64,000 nt of DNA, taken from positions 372,001-436,000 of the forward strand of contig OX595992.1 in assembly GCA_951394045.1 (NCBI GenBank), in the 5' to 3' direction. Positions within the stretch are counted from its first letter, which is position 1, and every line of letters starts with the position of its first letter. The notes beneath the pieces are model-generated. The model saw only the letters and a program-made list of their open reading frames with translations. It did not search any database and was not told where the DNA came from. This document shows positions 20,711-29,768 of this stretch, piece after piece. The stretch is from Nitzschia sp. DOCU1 (taxonomy: Eukaryota > Bacillariophyta > Bacillariophyceae > Bacillariales > Bacillariaceae). The translations under genes and the position numbers were made by a program.

Positions 20711-23700
20711 ATGTTGCTTCGACAACACACTCTTGCGACTGCTAATACAACAACAAAAACACAAACAACAATGTCACCATCGTCCTCATCTGCTCCTGGA
20801 GCGGGTGCTGGTGGGGGCACGTCGTCATCCTCATCCGCTGCTAATCGTAGCGGCAATCGTGGTGGCCCTGCTGAGGATGAGAATGTCAATGATGGCCCTC
20901 GTTATTTTCGTGAAAATGCCGGGGAGGAAGCGCGACTGGGCTCTGGCTTGGCGCAACTCGCAGCCAGTGGGTTTCCGCAACTTCGTAGCCATATCGCTGC
21001 CCTTAGAGACCCCGTTGCGCCACGAGCACCAAGCCTTTATGATTATGGAGGCGCCGGATTTTTCTTTCGCCCCCCGGCGCCGCAGTTTGGATCCGACGAC
21101 GAAGATGAAGAAGAATCCGAGTATGACGACGAGGATGACTATTTTGACGCGGATCAGGACGAGGGAATGATGATGCCCATGGGTCTCATGGAAGGCTTCC
21201 CCTGGGCTCTGACAAGTGGGGCAGCGGCGGGCGGCTATGCCAGTAGTACCGACCTCCTTCACGCCCTCATGGCGCAATTTTCAGGAGATCTAGGAATGCC
21301 AATGATGTCACCGGAACATGATCCGACTGTGAAATGTCCCGTCTGCTCGACCGTCCATGCACCCCTGGACGATGAATTCGATGGCGATGGCAGGGCGGAT
21401 GAGCGAAACATCCCAGTGAAAGAGAACAAATGCTCCCATGGAGCTACGATGGTCTTTTTTGAACTCGATCAATGCCCAGTGTGCATGGAAGACAAGATCA
21501 AACCTGCCATTGCATTGCCCTGTGGACATGGGCTCTGTCCTGAGGACTTTAAGGAAATTGGAGGCCGAGTGGGGCCCCCAAAACTTCCAGAGAAAGTCAC
21601 GGTTGCAGATATCCCACCAAGCAAACGAGACGAATTTCACTATTATGTATTTCGAGAAAATAATGATGAGTATGACGAGGATGAAGAAGAAGACATGCTA
21701 CGTCATTGTTGTGAAACATGTACTCGACAGCATCGAGCAAGAGTTTTCTTTTGCAACCTTTATGATTTGGATCCGCCGGAACCACCCACAGACTGTTTGA
21801 GATCCAGGAACCGCTCAAGTAATAACAATGATAGTATTAACGCTCCTTTGCCTTCATCGGCGGCAACGGCGGCGGCGGGTCCAGCAGTGGCCACTCTTGG
21901 TCGCAACCAAAACCGCAATCGTCGCAATCGCGGACGCAATAGCCGCAGCAACAACAATCGAGGCAATAATAACAACGGCAACAACAGTCAAGGCAACAGC
22001 AATAACAACAATCGCTCTTCTGGAAACGGCCAGTCTGCTGGTGGGGGTGGTCGCGTCTCTTCTTCCGGGGGCATGGGCGGCGGTAATGATGATGATGATT
22101 CGAGCGATGACGAAGGACCGCCTCCCTTGATACCACGAGGCATGGCCGGGGCCGGCGGCGGCGGCCGTTATGATGATGATTCTAGCGATGACGAAGAACC
22201 GCCTCCGTTGATATCACGAGAAGATATCGAACGACATTTTGATAACAGAAGTCATGAGCAAGAAGATAACAATCCTGCTTCTCGCAGCAGTAACACGAAT
22301 GCTCGAGCCAACAACAATTCTACCGATGGTAATGAATCGGATGATGATAGTGAGCCGCCTCCCCTGTTGCATCGGGGGGACGACGGAAACGATGGTTATG
22401 GTGACAGCGACGACGATGACGACTCGAGTGGTAGCAGTGTTCCACCATTGGGTCGACGTGTCGATGAAGATACCGACTCGGAAGGTGAAGACTACAACAA
22501 TGTTGGCAATATCCGCAATGCCCCAAACACTACTTTCACTACAACTAGTGCGAACAATGCACCCGGGCGACGGTCTGGATTCGTCAATCCTGATTATTAT
22601 GATAGCGAAGAGGAGGATGAAGCGGCAGATTCGGATGATTTTTCTCTTCCACCTCTGCTGGGGCGCGATGAGATATATAGTTCGGACGACGACGGCGACG
22701 ACAGACCATCCCGGCAAAATCAAGATGAGTATCTTCCTCGATTGATTCCGCCTCAACGACAACGTAACAGGGCCAAGAAAATCGTCTTTGATCGTGTCCA
22801 AGCGTGGGCTTTGGGTCAAAAGGCCCGCAGAGACTATCAAAAGCGTCAAAAGGCTGTGCACGTGATTCAAGCGGCCTTGCGTATGGGAAGCGTTCGGCGC
22901 AAGTACAAGGATCAGATTCAAGAACTCGTGAAATTGCATTTGCGTCACAACAAGATTTGGAATGCAGTTCTCAAGGAATTGCCGTCCAATGCCGACGACG
23001 CACTCCCAGATCCAATTACATGGCAGGATATCAAGATGGAAAAGTTTGATACGCGCCGTCAAATGGTTTTGTTTGGTGATGTAGATTCTGCGGCTCTGGA
23101 TGCAACCACTGCTTCGGAACAGATGAACGAACACGAAGAAACTATGGAGCGTTTGGATTATGCCATTCAGCGGGCACTCCAGAACATTCAAGATCACGAG
23201 AATCAAAATCTCGATAATGGCAGCGCCGAAGAGCTGTTGATGCTAGACAATGAGGCCTTTGAGCGTTTGGACGAAGAAGACGATGCTGCAGAGGATAGTA
23301 CTCTCAAGCAACAAGCCAAGGAGTATTCTTCCCGTCCCCAGTGTGATCACATTCAACTGACCAAGGATGTCCTTAAATGGCTGGATCGACAAGACTCAAA
23401 GTATCGAGGCTTCTTCTTACGCCGTATCCATCAGTTGGCCAGTGGAGAACGATCTCGAATTCTCCGCAAGATGTTGACGGGATGCAAGACAGCAATCTGG
23501 GAAACGTACTTGGATCAAAAGTCGGGGCAACGCATCCTTTGGACCGAATACCGCCAAGACGGCAAATATGGCATCTTGGTTTGGTATGTGGCCAAGCACG
23601 ACATGGTCTCGCGACTTATGACCTTGATTGACGAAGCGGAAAGTCGAAGTCAACGAAAATGGACAACAGCGGCGACGGTGCTCTTTGAAAACGGTGGGGG

Positions 23701-25699
23701 CGGCGAGAATCATGTGGGAACCGACGGCGCTAGCATTATGGAATTGGATAATTCAAACCAAATCTTGCCTGACCCTTTGGGCGATGTGCCACTCAAGCTA
23801 CACTTACTGACCCGAGCCGAGCTACCCAAGCTGGCAATTCCCCATTGGAAGCCCAGACTGAGTCTCACCAAGGAAGAACAGGCCTGTGTCCAAAAGCCTG
23901 GCACAGTCCTGCTGCTGGGAAGATCGGGCACGGGGAAGACGGTTTGTATTGCCGATCGCATGGAATACGACCGTGAGCAAGTGCCGAAGGGTCAAGAGCT
24001 TAAACAGCTTTTTGTAGCCCGCAGTTATCGCATTTGCAGCTACGTACAAGGTTTGGTGGACGGAGGCGAAAGCCAAGAAACCCGTTTCAAGACCAAGTAC
24101 ATTACTTTTTCGAACCTCTTGAAGCATCTGGAAGGAATCCTGGGGATCGAGGGTCGATTCTCTCCTCTCAAGCACATTGAGTTTGGTAGATTCCGTCGCG
24201 AAAAGTTTTCTCCGAACTTGGATCCTTTGATTGCCTGGTCGCAGATTCGGACGCACATCAAGGGTAGCAGCGACGCCGTCAAAATGCAACAGCCGATGAC
24301 GAAAGAAACCTACATGGCCCTTGGGCAGGACCACTGTCGTCTCTCCAAGGAGCATCGAGAACTAGCTTATCAGGCCTACGAGGCTTATGAAAGGTTCCGA
24401 ACCAGTGGGGAATTTTGGGACGACAATGATCGAACCGCTGCCATCTTTGAAGGACTGCGGAAAAAGATCAACGACTTTGACTTCAAGAAGCAGTATTGCT
24501 ACGACAAGGTCTATGTGGACGAAATTCAAGACTATACCCAGGCCGAGATCGCGACATTCTTCTTGTTAGGCCACGAGGGTGGTCTCTTTTTGGCCGGCGA
24601 CACAGCCCAGTCCGTAGTGGAAGGAGTGGAGTTTCGCTTTGAAGATATTCGTTCGGTTGCGTATATGCTTTATGACGGTAACCGCAAGTACATTCCGGAC
24701 AAGCCTTTGACGGTCAATCGCAACTTTCGGAGCCACGCTGGCATTCTGAATGTCGCCGCTGGTATCCTCGAACGCCTCTTCGCGGCTTTCCCAAAGGCTG
24801 CCAACAAGCTTGAGCCCGACATCGGGGTCTTCAATGGACCAAGGCCGGGGGTTCTATATAACTTGACACCGGAGAAACTGCAAGAGTTGTTGGAACGGGT
24901 GGAAGGTGTGGTGTTATTGACGCATGATAGTCACGCGGCGGAACTTCAAGACATGGTAGGAAAGCAAACGATGGTCTTGGGCATTCGGGAATCAAAGGGT
25001 CTCGAATTCCCCAGTATAATCATTTTGGACTTCTTCAAAGGCCTCGATGCCGAACACCAAAAGGCATGGCGTCAAATGTTGACGATTCGTGACGACGCCC
25101 GTGCCGACACGCAGTCTCGTGATATCATTACGGAAGTGGAATCGCAGTTGAAACTTCTTTACACCGGCGTCACTCGAGCTAGCAAACGCCTGTACTTTGC
25201 GGAGACTGGACCTAGCATATCGGGTGCAGCTTTTCAGAAATGGCTCACTGTTGGTAAAGCTTTAGCCGTCCGCCAAAACGTATCTGATGTCGAGCAAATG
25301 ACCCGAACACCCGATGAGTGGTTGTCGAGCGGAGTTGACCTTGCCATGGAAGCCGAGACGGCAGAAGATCCGAAAATAGCTCTCCACCGGCTGGAGTTTG
25401 CTATCCACAACCTGGCCAAGGGTGAGGACAAGGCGCTTCAGACCAGGGCAGAGCTCCATCGTGCCAGTGTGGAGTTCCGGTGCAAACTGGAAAGCCCTCG
25501 GCAGGATAGCGAGGGTACACATCCGCTTGATCCGGCTACTACGGAATGGGAAGGTGCTAAGATTCTTGCAGGCTTGGTGAAGGAAAAGATGTTTGTCGAG
25601 GCGCGCAAGTTCTGTGATGTCTTTGTGCCACAGGTCGGCGAATACACTCGCCGCCGGCTTTTGAGCGATCTGGTGAAAATACGTTCGCTAGAAGGTTGA
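20711..25699 (+). CDS. Giant RING-like, IQ-motif and SF1 (UvrD/TRANK1-like) helicase protein
   Basis: One exon, 1662 aa; ATG 20711 was chosen, though the ATG at 20771 (MSPSSSS) has a better context. N-terminal low complexity leads to a RING-like zinc region near residues 205-285: CPVC twice, LPCGHGLC, with the later Cys pair possibly from HCCETC ~50 residues on, so a divergent RING. Asn- and Asp-rich repeats (SSDDEGPPPLI and relatives) follow to ~690. An IQ-type helix (VIQAALRMGSVRRKY) lies near 716. The C-terminal third is an SF1 helicase core: GRSGTGKT (Walker A, ~1075), VDEIQDYTQ (Walker B, ~1267), GDTAQSV, NRNFRSH, ESKGLEF and YTGVTRASKRL (~1485). The closest known layout is the UvrD-like part of TRANK1. 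A ubiquitin-linked nucleic-acid role is inference. Confidence 0.75.
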   Translation: MLLRQHTLATANTTTKTQTTMSPSSSSAPGAGAGGGTSSSSSAANRSGNRGGPAEDENVNDGPRYFRENAGEEARLGSGLAQLAASGFPQLRSHIAALRDPVAPRAPSLYDYGGAGFFFRPPAPQFGSDDEDEEESEYDDEDDYFDADQDEGMMMPMGLMEGFPWALTSGAAAGGYASSTDLLHALMAQFSGDLGMPMMSPEHDPTVKCPVCSTVHAPLDDEFDGDGRADERNIPVKENKCSHGATMVFFELDQCPVCMEDKIKPAIALPCGHGLCPEDFKEIGGRVGPPKLPEKVTVADIPPSKRDEFHYYVFRENNDEYDEDEEEDMLRHCCETCTRQHRARVFFCNLYDLDPPEPPTDCLRSRNRSSNNNDSINAPLPSSAATAAAGPAVATLGRNQNRNRRNRGRNSRSNNNRGNNNNGNNSQGNSNNNNRSSGNGQSAGGGGRVSSSGGMGGGNDDDDSSDDEGPPPLIPRGMAGAGGGGRYDDDSSDDEEPPPLISREDIERHFDNRSHEQEDNNPASRSSNTNARANNNSTDGNESDDDSEPPPLLHRGDDGNDGYGDSDDDDDSSGSSVPPLGRRVDEDTDSEGEDYNNVGNIRNAPNTTFTTTSANNAPGRRSGFVNPDYYDSEEEDEAADSDDFSLPPLLGRDEIYSSDDDGDDRPSRQNQDEYLPRLIPPQRQRNRAKKIVFDRVQAWALGQKARRDYQKRQKAVHVIQAALRMGSVRRKYKDQIQELVKLHLRHNKIWNAVLKELPSNADDALPDPITWQDIKMEKFDTRRQMVLFGDVDSAALDATTASEQMNEHEETMERLDYAIQRALQNIQDHENQNLDNGSAEELLMLDNEAFERLDEEDDAAEDSTLKQQAKEYSSRPQCDHIQLTKDVLKWLDRQDSKYRGFFLRRIHQLASGERSRILRKMLTGCKTAIWETYLDQKSGQRILWTEYRQDGKYGILVWYVAKHDMVSRLMTLIDEAESRSQRKWTTAATVLFENGGGGENHVGTDGASIMELDNSNQILPDPLGDVPLKLHLLTRAELPKLAIPHWKPRLSLTKEEQACVQKPGTVLLLGRSGTGKTVCIADRMEYDREQVPKGQELKQLFVARSYRICSYVQGLVDGGESQETRFKTKYITFSNLLKHLEGILGIEGRFSPLKHIEFGRFRREKFSPNLDPLIAWSQIRTHIKGSSDAVKMQQPMTKETYMALGQDHCRLSKEHRELAYQAYEAYERFRTSGEFWDDNDRTAAIFEGLRKKINDFDFKKQYCYDKVYVDEIQDYTQAEIATFFLLGHEGGLFLAGDTAQSVVEGVEFRFEDIRSVAYMLYDGNRKYIPDKPLTVNRNFRSHAGILNVAAGILERLFAAFPKAANKLEPDIGVFNGPRPGVLYNLTPEKLQELLERVEGVVLLTHDSHAAELQDMVGKQTMVLGIRESKGLEFPSIIILDFFKGLDAEHQKAWRQMLTIRDDARADTQSRDIITEVESQLKLLYTGVTRASKRLYFAETGPSISGAAFQKWLTVGKALAVRQNVSDVEQMTRTPDEWLSSGVDLAMEAETAEDPKIALHRLEFAIHNLAKGEDKALQTRAELHRASVEFRCKLESPRQDSEGTHPLDPATTEWEGAKILAGLVKEKMFVEARKFCDVFVPQVGEYTRRRLLSDLVKIRSLEG

Positions 25700-25772
25700 G
25701 ATGTATGCAAAATTTGATCTGAAAGTATTAGCATGGCTATCATGAGTAAATCGCCCATTGAGCTACAAAATG

Positions 25773-26564
25773 TTAGGCAGCGGCGGCCAGCTTTGGGAAG
25801 TCCCACATCACGACGTTGAGACTTAGCTCCTGCATATCCTGGGCGCTGAAGAAAGACGAAGAAGCGGACAAGGATGCTTCGTTCCTCAAGAAAGTAGAAA
25901 GACGCCCAATGCCCCCTCTTGCTTCGTCGTATTGGCATCTTTCTTGATGAATGCGGGCAAGATTCGTAGTTGCAATGATCTGCATGCACAGGACAGAGGT
26001 CTTGGTGACCCAGAAGGGCGAGTTGAGGAGTTGCAAAGCTAGGACGTACATCCTTTCCGCCTTGACGAGCGACTCCCGGTGCCCCCTGTTCCCGAGGCGG
26101 TGAAAGGCAAGCCCGAGGTTCAGAACTATGCACGCGGCATACTGAGGCACGGTGTCTGAAGAGCAGCTGAGGTGCTGGCAGTCTTGTATGATCATGCAAC
26201 GATTGTAAATGAAGTAGTTGGAGTCGTGAAGATCCGACATTGGCAGCTGTACAGGGAGGACAGGAAGAGCACCTTCAAGACTGTCACAACACATGTGCTG
26301 GCCTTCTTCCACTGTAGATGATGGTGGCAGCTGATGCAGTCCCACCGTAAGCTCGTTGCGCATGATCGAAAGAGCTGCGGTGAGCTTTGCGATGCCTTTC
26401 TTGGTGCTATCGCCATCAGCGATCAGCAAGGAAACACCTTCATTGTTGAGGTCGATGGCGCGGTTCATCGCAGAGGAGGATGACGAAAAGCAGGAGCAGC
26501 CGGCAGTAACATTGCGGCCGAAGCCTGCTGTATCATTGCGGTAATTCTTGCATGGCATGGTCAT
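25773..26564 (-). CDS. TPR-like hypothetical protein of a diatom-type family
   Basis: The first ATG in frame is at 26564 (263 aa); the frame runs 10 codons further upstream from a TTG. Helical repeats resembling TPR units appear: AIDLNNEGVSLL...GIAKLTAAL, then FIYNRCMII and AACIVLNLGLAFHRLG...KAERMYVLALQLL. I recall many diatom proteins with this exact arrangement (LNN.GV.lL, later iv.NlaLa.H..G and KA..lY). The stop lies 74 bp from the end of the helicase gene, tail to tail. Function is unknown; a protein-binding scaffold is likely. Confidence 0.6.
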   Translation of the reverse strand: MTMPCKNYRNDTAGFGRNVTAGCSCFSSSSSAMNRAIDLNNEGVSLLIADGDSTKKGIAKLTAALSIMRNELTVGLHQLPPSSTVEEGQHMCCDSLEGALPVLPVQLPMSDLHDSNYFIYNRCMIIQDCQHLSCSSDTVPQYAACIVLNLGLAFHRLGNRGHRESLVKAERMYVLALQLLNSPFWVTKTSVLCMQIIATTNLARIHQERCQYDEARGGIGRLSTFLRNEASLSASSSFFSAQDMQELSLNVVMWDFPKLAAAA

Positions 26565-27363
26565 CTTGCTAGCTCTACCAGCAGGTGCGGACAAGGATGA
26601 AAGAGTCGTACTTTTTCCGTCTTTGAGAATTTAATAACAACATACCGGTAGTGTGATGCTGAAAGCCCACCTGCTAAAGCCCCATTACGAACCGAAATTC
26701 AGCATAGCATTATTCGTGGGAATGCAACCTTAGAGTGTATTATGCCCTCATTGAGTACCGCTATGGCATGACGAAGAGTGCATTGCGCCGATTATTTAAC
26801 GATAGTGGGAGAACCTTCTTTTTTCTCCCGAACAGTAACGAGAACAGCGATGGAGAGACGCATTTTGCCACATAGTACCCTCTCACACAAACCAATAGCT
26901 ACTAACTGGGGTTCCTACAGACAACCAACATGGGCAGCGAAACTTTGTCAAACATAAAGAACGGTAGAGAACAGCATTCCTTCATACTTACTGTGATCGT
27001 GGAATGAGTGCTCTACGAGCGAGCGCAGTTGATTTACGCCTGCTGATCTCTGGGTGTATCATAGCATACCAATCACATTGGTTTTCGAGCTTTAGTAGCT
27101 GTCGGCAGGGCGGGCTGGGAGAGAAACTTCGTCAACACACATGGAACGGCAGAGCACACAGCGTTCTTTGATGCTGTATTTCGGGAATGGGTGCTCCATG
27201 CGTGAGCGCGAAGTTGATTGCGCCGCCGCTCTCTTTGGCTGCTGTGCCCTCTTTGACAAAAGGGCCGGATGTTGTTTTCGTCTTGTTATCATCGTATGGG
27301 CGGCCCCTAATAACACTTTGGTCGTTCGGGACTCGGTGCTAATAAGACGAAGACTAGCAAGGC
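26565..27363. other. Intergenic region with an imperfect ~110-bp direct duplication
   Basis: Two related stretches, about 26938-27045 and 27121-27235, share GAAACTT-GTCAA, GAACGG-AGAG, GGAATG-GTGCTC and AGTTGATT in the same order, offset by ~183 bp. They are too diverged for a recent copy. No gene is supported. Confidence 0.4.
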
Positions 27364-28263
27364 ATGGGATCGAGCCGCTGGGGCATGCTCCGCCGGTGGG
27401 CTGCTGCACTCATTGTCTTCAGTGCGTCAATAACACCCCAAGTGGATTCCTGGAGCAATAGCGCGAAGAATTATTACTGGAGTCCTTCGATGATTACCCT
27501 GGAACGTGCGTCGCAAGCCTATCCGGATTCTCTGTGGCGAAAGTTAACGTCCAGTGAGCCGCGACGAAAATTTGCATTAAACGACGTCTCTTTGATCTTT
27601 GCTTCCTCCAGCGTGACTCTATTGCTGGGTGAGTCTTCGTCGGGAAAGTCGACAATCCTGCGACTGGTCATTGGCGCTGAGTCCCCCGTATCGGGGCAAG
27701 TCCTCATTTCCAACCAGGAAGTTACCATGTGGGCACCTCGACCGGTGTACTTAGATACTCGGCCTTCCTATGGACAAAATGACAAGGTGCAAGATATTTG
27801 GAAGAAATGCTTGCCAGTGAAAGAGGTTACTGGAATGATCGGCGTGGAGAGTTGTTTGGCTCAACTTTCGGAAATTTTGAATATACCATTAGAGTCCAAA
27901 ATCCTGGATTTGTCCACATCGCAGGTCTATCTTTGCCGAATCGGCGAAGCGTGCCTAGAAAGCATATTGGCAAATGCTGCTGCAGTGAGCCAGCCACCAA
28001 ATGATCCATCTACCAGCAAAATCCCGGAAAAAGAAGAAAGGTTACCGGCACCGATTTTGCTGCTCGATGAGTGGTTGGATACGGAAACAAGCACGGTAGT
28101 GCAAAAGGTCCAATCGACGCTTCACGAGCTTTCCAACCATGGGGCCGTGATTATTTGTGTAACGCACAAACCGCAACTATTTTCTAGTAGTCGCAATGGG
28201 GAACTTCGTCGTGTTACTTTGAGGCAAGGAAAGCTAGTCTTGGCCAACACTTCTAGTACATGA
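27364..28263 (+). CDS. Lone ABC-type ATPase domain protein with N-terminal signal
   Basis: The product is 299 aa. The N-terminus (basic, then AALIVFSASITPQVDS) looks like a signal peptide or targeting leader. One ABC nucleotide-binding domain follows: ITLERASQAY...FALNDVSL, Walker A GESSSGKST (~97), Walker B PILLLDEWLD (~235) with the usual Glu replaced in position context by DEW, and an H-loop CVTHKP (~263). The signature region reads LDLSTSQVYLCRIGEA instead of LSGGQ, so the composite ATP site may be weak. No transmembrane domain is encoded next door. It may be an organelle ABC subunit or a non-transport ABC protein; substrate unknown. Confidence 0.65.
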   Translation: MGSSRWGMLRRWAAALIVFSASITPQVDSWSNSAKNYYWSPSMITLERASQAYPDSLWRKLTSSEPRRKFALNDVSLIFASSSVTLLLGESSSGKSTILRLVIGAESPVSGQVLISNQEVTMWAPRPVYLDTRPSYGQNDKVQDIWKKCLPVKEVTGMIGVESCLAQLSEILNIPLESKILDLSTSQVYLCRIGEACLESILANAAAVSQPPNDPSTSKIPEKEERLPAPILLLDEWLDTETSTVVQKVQSTLHELSNHGAVIICVTHKPQLFSSSRNGELRRVTLRQGKLVLANTSST

Positions 28264-29768
28264 TGATGATGATGAAGAAGAAAATTGGGAGGGCGTTATT
28301 TCGGGCAGGCAATCTTCGACCCCGCTGATTTGGTTTGTCACGGTGAATGATATTCCACTAATCAATATACGAGAAGAATTTCAGAATCCTTTCTGTCGAG
28401 ATGAAGATCACAAGGACGACGTTCCATTACTCGAGCTTGGCAGTACGAAATTGTATGGCATTGGTGGTCACACACGGCGGAGCATACATCAGTTCTCAAA
28501 CGGTGGATGCCTCCATGACGAACTTGCTAGTGTAGGCACTGGACGACTCCATACCCGTGACCCAGCGACTTTGGAAGCACACTTGTTTGGGCAACAACCC
28601 AACGGTATCCGGCTAACTAGACCAATAGGGTGCAACCTCGCGAATTTCTCGCCAGCTTTACACATGATCCGCAACGTGCTCTGAAGGATGCGAGTGTACC
28701 TCGCAAAAAAAGCTCCTTACCATCGGACGATTGCTTACGACGCTAATAATCAATAGAGGAACTTTGTTCTCATTAAAGCTATCACCAATCTAAAAATGAG
28801 GGCGCCATTGTTTTAAAGAACCACGAGAGATCAATGCACTCTATTAATACTAGAAAGGCATGTTTCAAAACTTGTCTATTCTATTCTTTTTTCTCTAGTG
28901 GGAGATCGCGGTGTTCCAATGTTTTTGCAGGAGTGTATCCTGGGCTGTTTTCCATGGATTGGCGTTTGTCCACTCGTGTCGTGTCGACCTTGGTTTGATT
29001 GGTGGGAGTGCTGGCGAAAGAACCAGAAGCTGAAGAGGACCACTAATGCCTGCTAGCGTAGTAAAAATCCTGGATGCTGCTTCAATGATGCGCCGACGAC
29101 GACCAAAGCCAATGATGATTGGAAGCATAAATATTCCGTCTCGGTTGGGCCCATCGAATAGTCACGGCTGCTGGAGGATGATAGGGATGATCTTGTGACG
29201 CCACGAGAAATCCCACTTGAAAGACAACATACGAAGCAAATGGCAAGGCCATGGCTAGCCTTGGATGTCTCAAGAGTATTTTTGAAGTGGAAATCATAAT
29301 TTGCAGTTGTGTGAAGAAGACGTTTAGAGAGCAGGAGAAAATGTTGGTTGATTTGTTGTTGATGTTCTTGTGGGCATGTGAGAGTAAAAGCAACAAAGAC
29401 GCGTTTGGAGTTGACAGATTTTGTGATGGGGGTCTCGTTTGGTTGCATAGAGTTCGCCAAATAGAGGGTTCCGCGTTCGCATTGAAGAGGAATCCTACCA
29501 ATCATATTGCCTCCATTCCGACTCCGACCACCACGTGTCGATCGTGATCTTCGGGCGGGAAACCGGGGAAAATCGCCTTCAAAGTCATTCGGTTTGGTCA
29601 AATTTTGGAAGATCGCAGAATGACTCATTTTTCTGGCGCCAAAAATACCCGAAAGAGGGAAGCTTTCGTTTTGACGGCAGGGTGATCACAAAAGCCACGA
29701 CCTTTGTGTAGACTGTCAATGGATAGTAGAGACTGGAGCGCATTGAATCAATCTCCAGGCCACTGAAA
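28264..29768. other. Intergenic region, possible small minus-strand gene
   Basis: About 1.5 kb has no confident gene. A GATGATGAT run directly follows the ABC stop. On the minus strand, a 77-codon frame (29128-28895) with a start-like IIGFGRRRR and a plausible C-terminus (NPWKTAQDTLLQKH) could be the last exon of a small gene. A separate frame from an ATG at 29297 gives a hydrophobic segment (MALPFASYVVFQVGFLV), but I cannot join them with a good intron. A plus-strand frame at 28343-28684 lacks an ATG start. Confidence 0.3.

Noticed and set aside
22214..23206. 330-codon minus-strand frame inside the helicase gene
   Set aside because: Antisense of the Asp/Ser-rich repeat region; hydrophobic Ile/Val runs are the complement of acidic codons.
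28343..28684. 113-codon plus-strand frame after the ABC gene
   Set aside because: Starts at a GTG; no recognisable motif; not supported as a gene.
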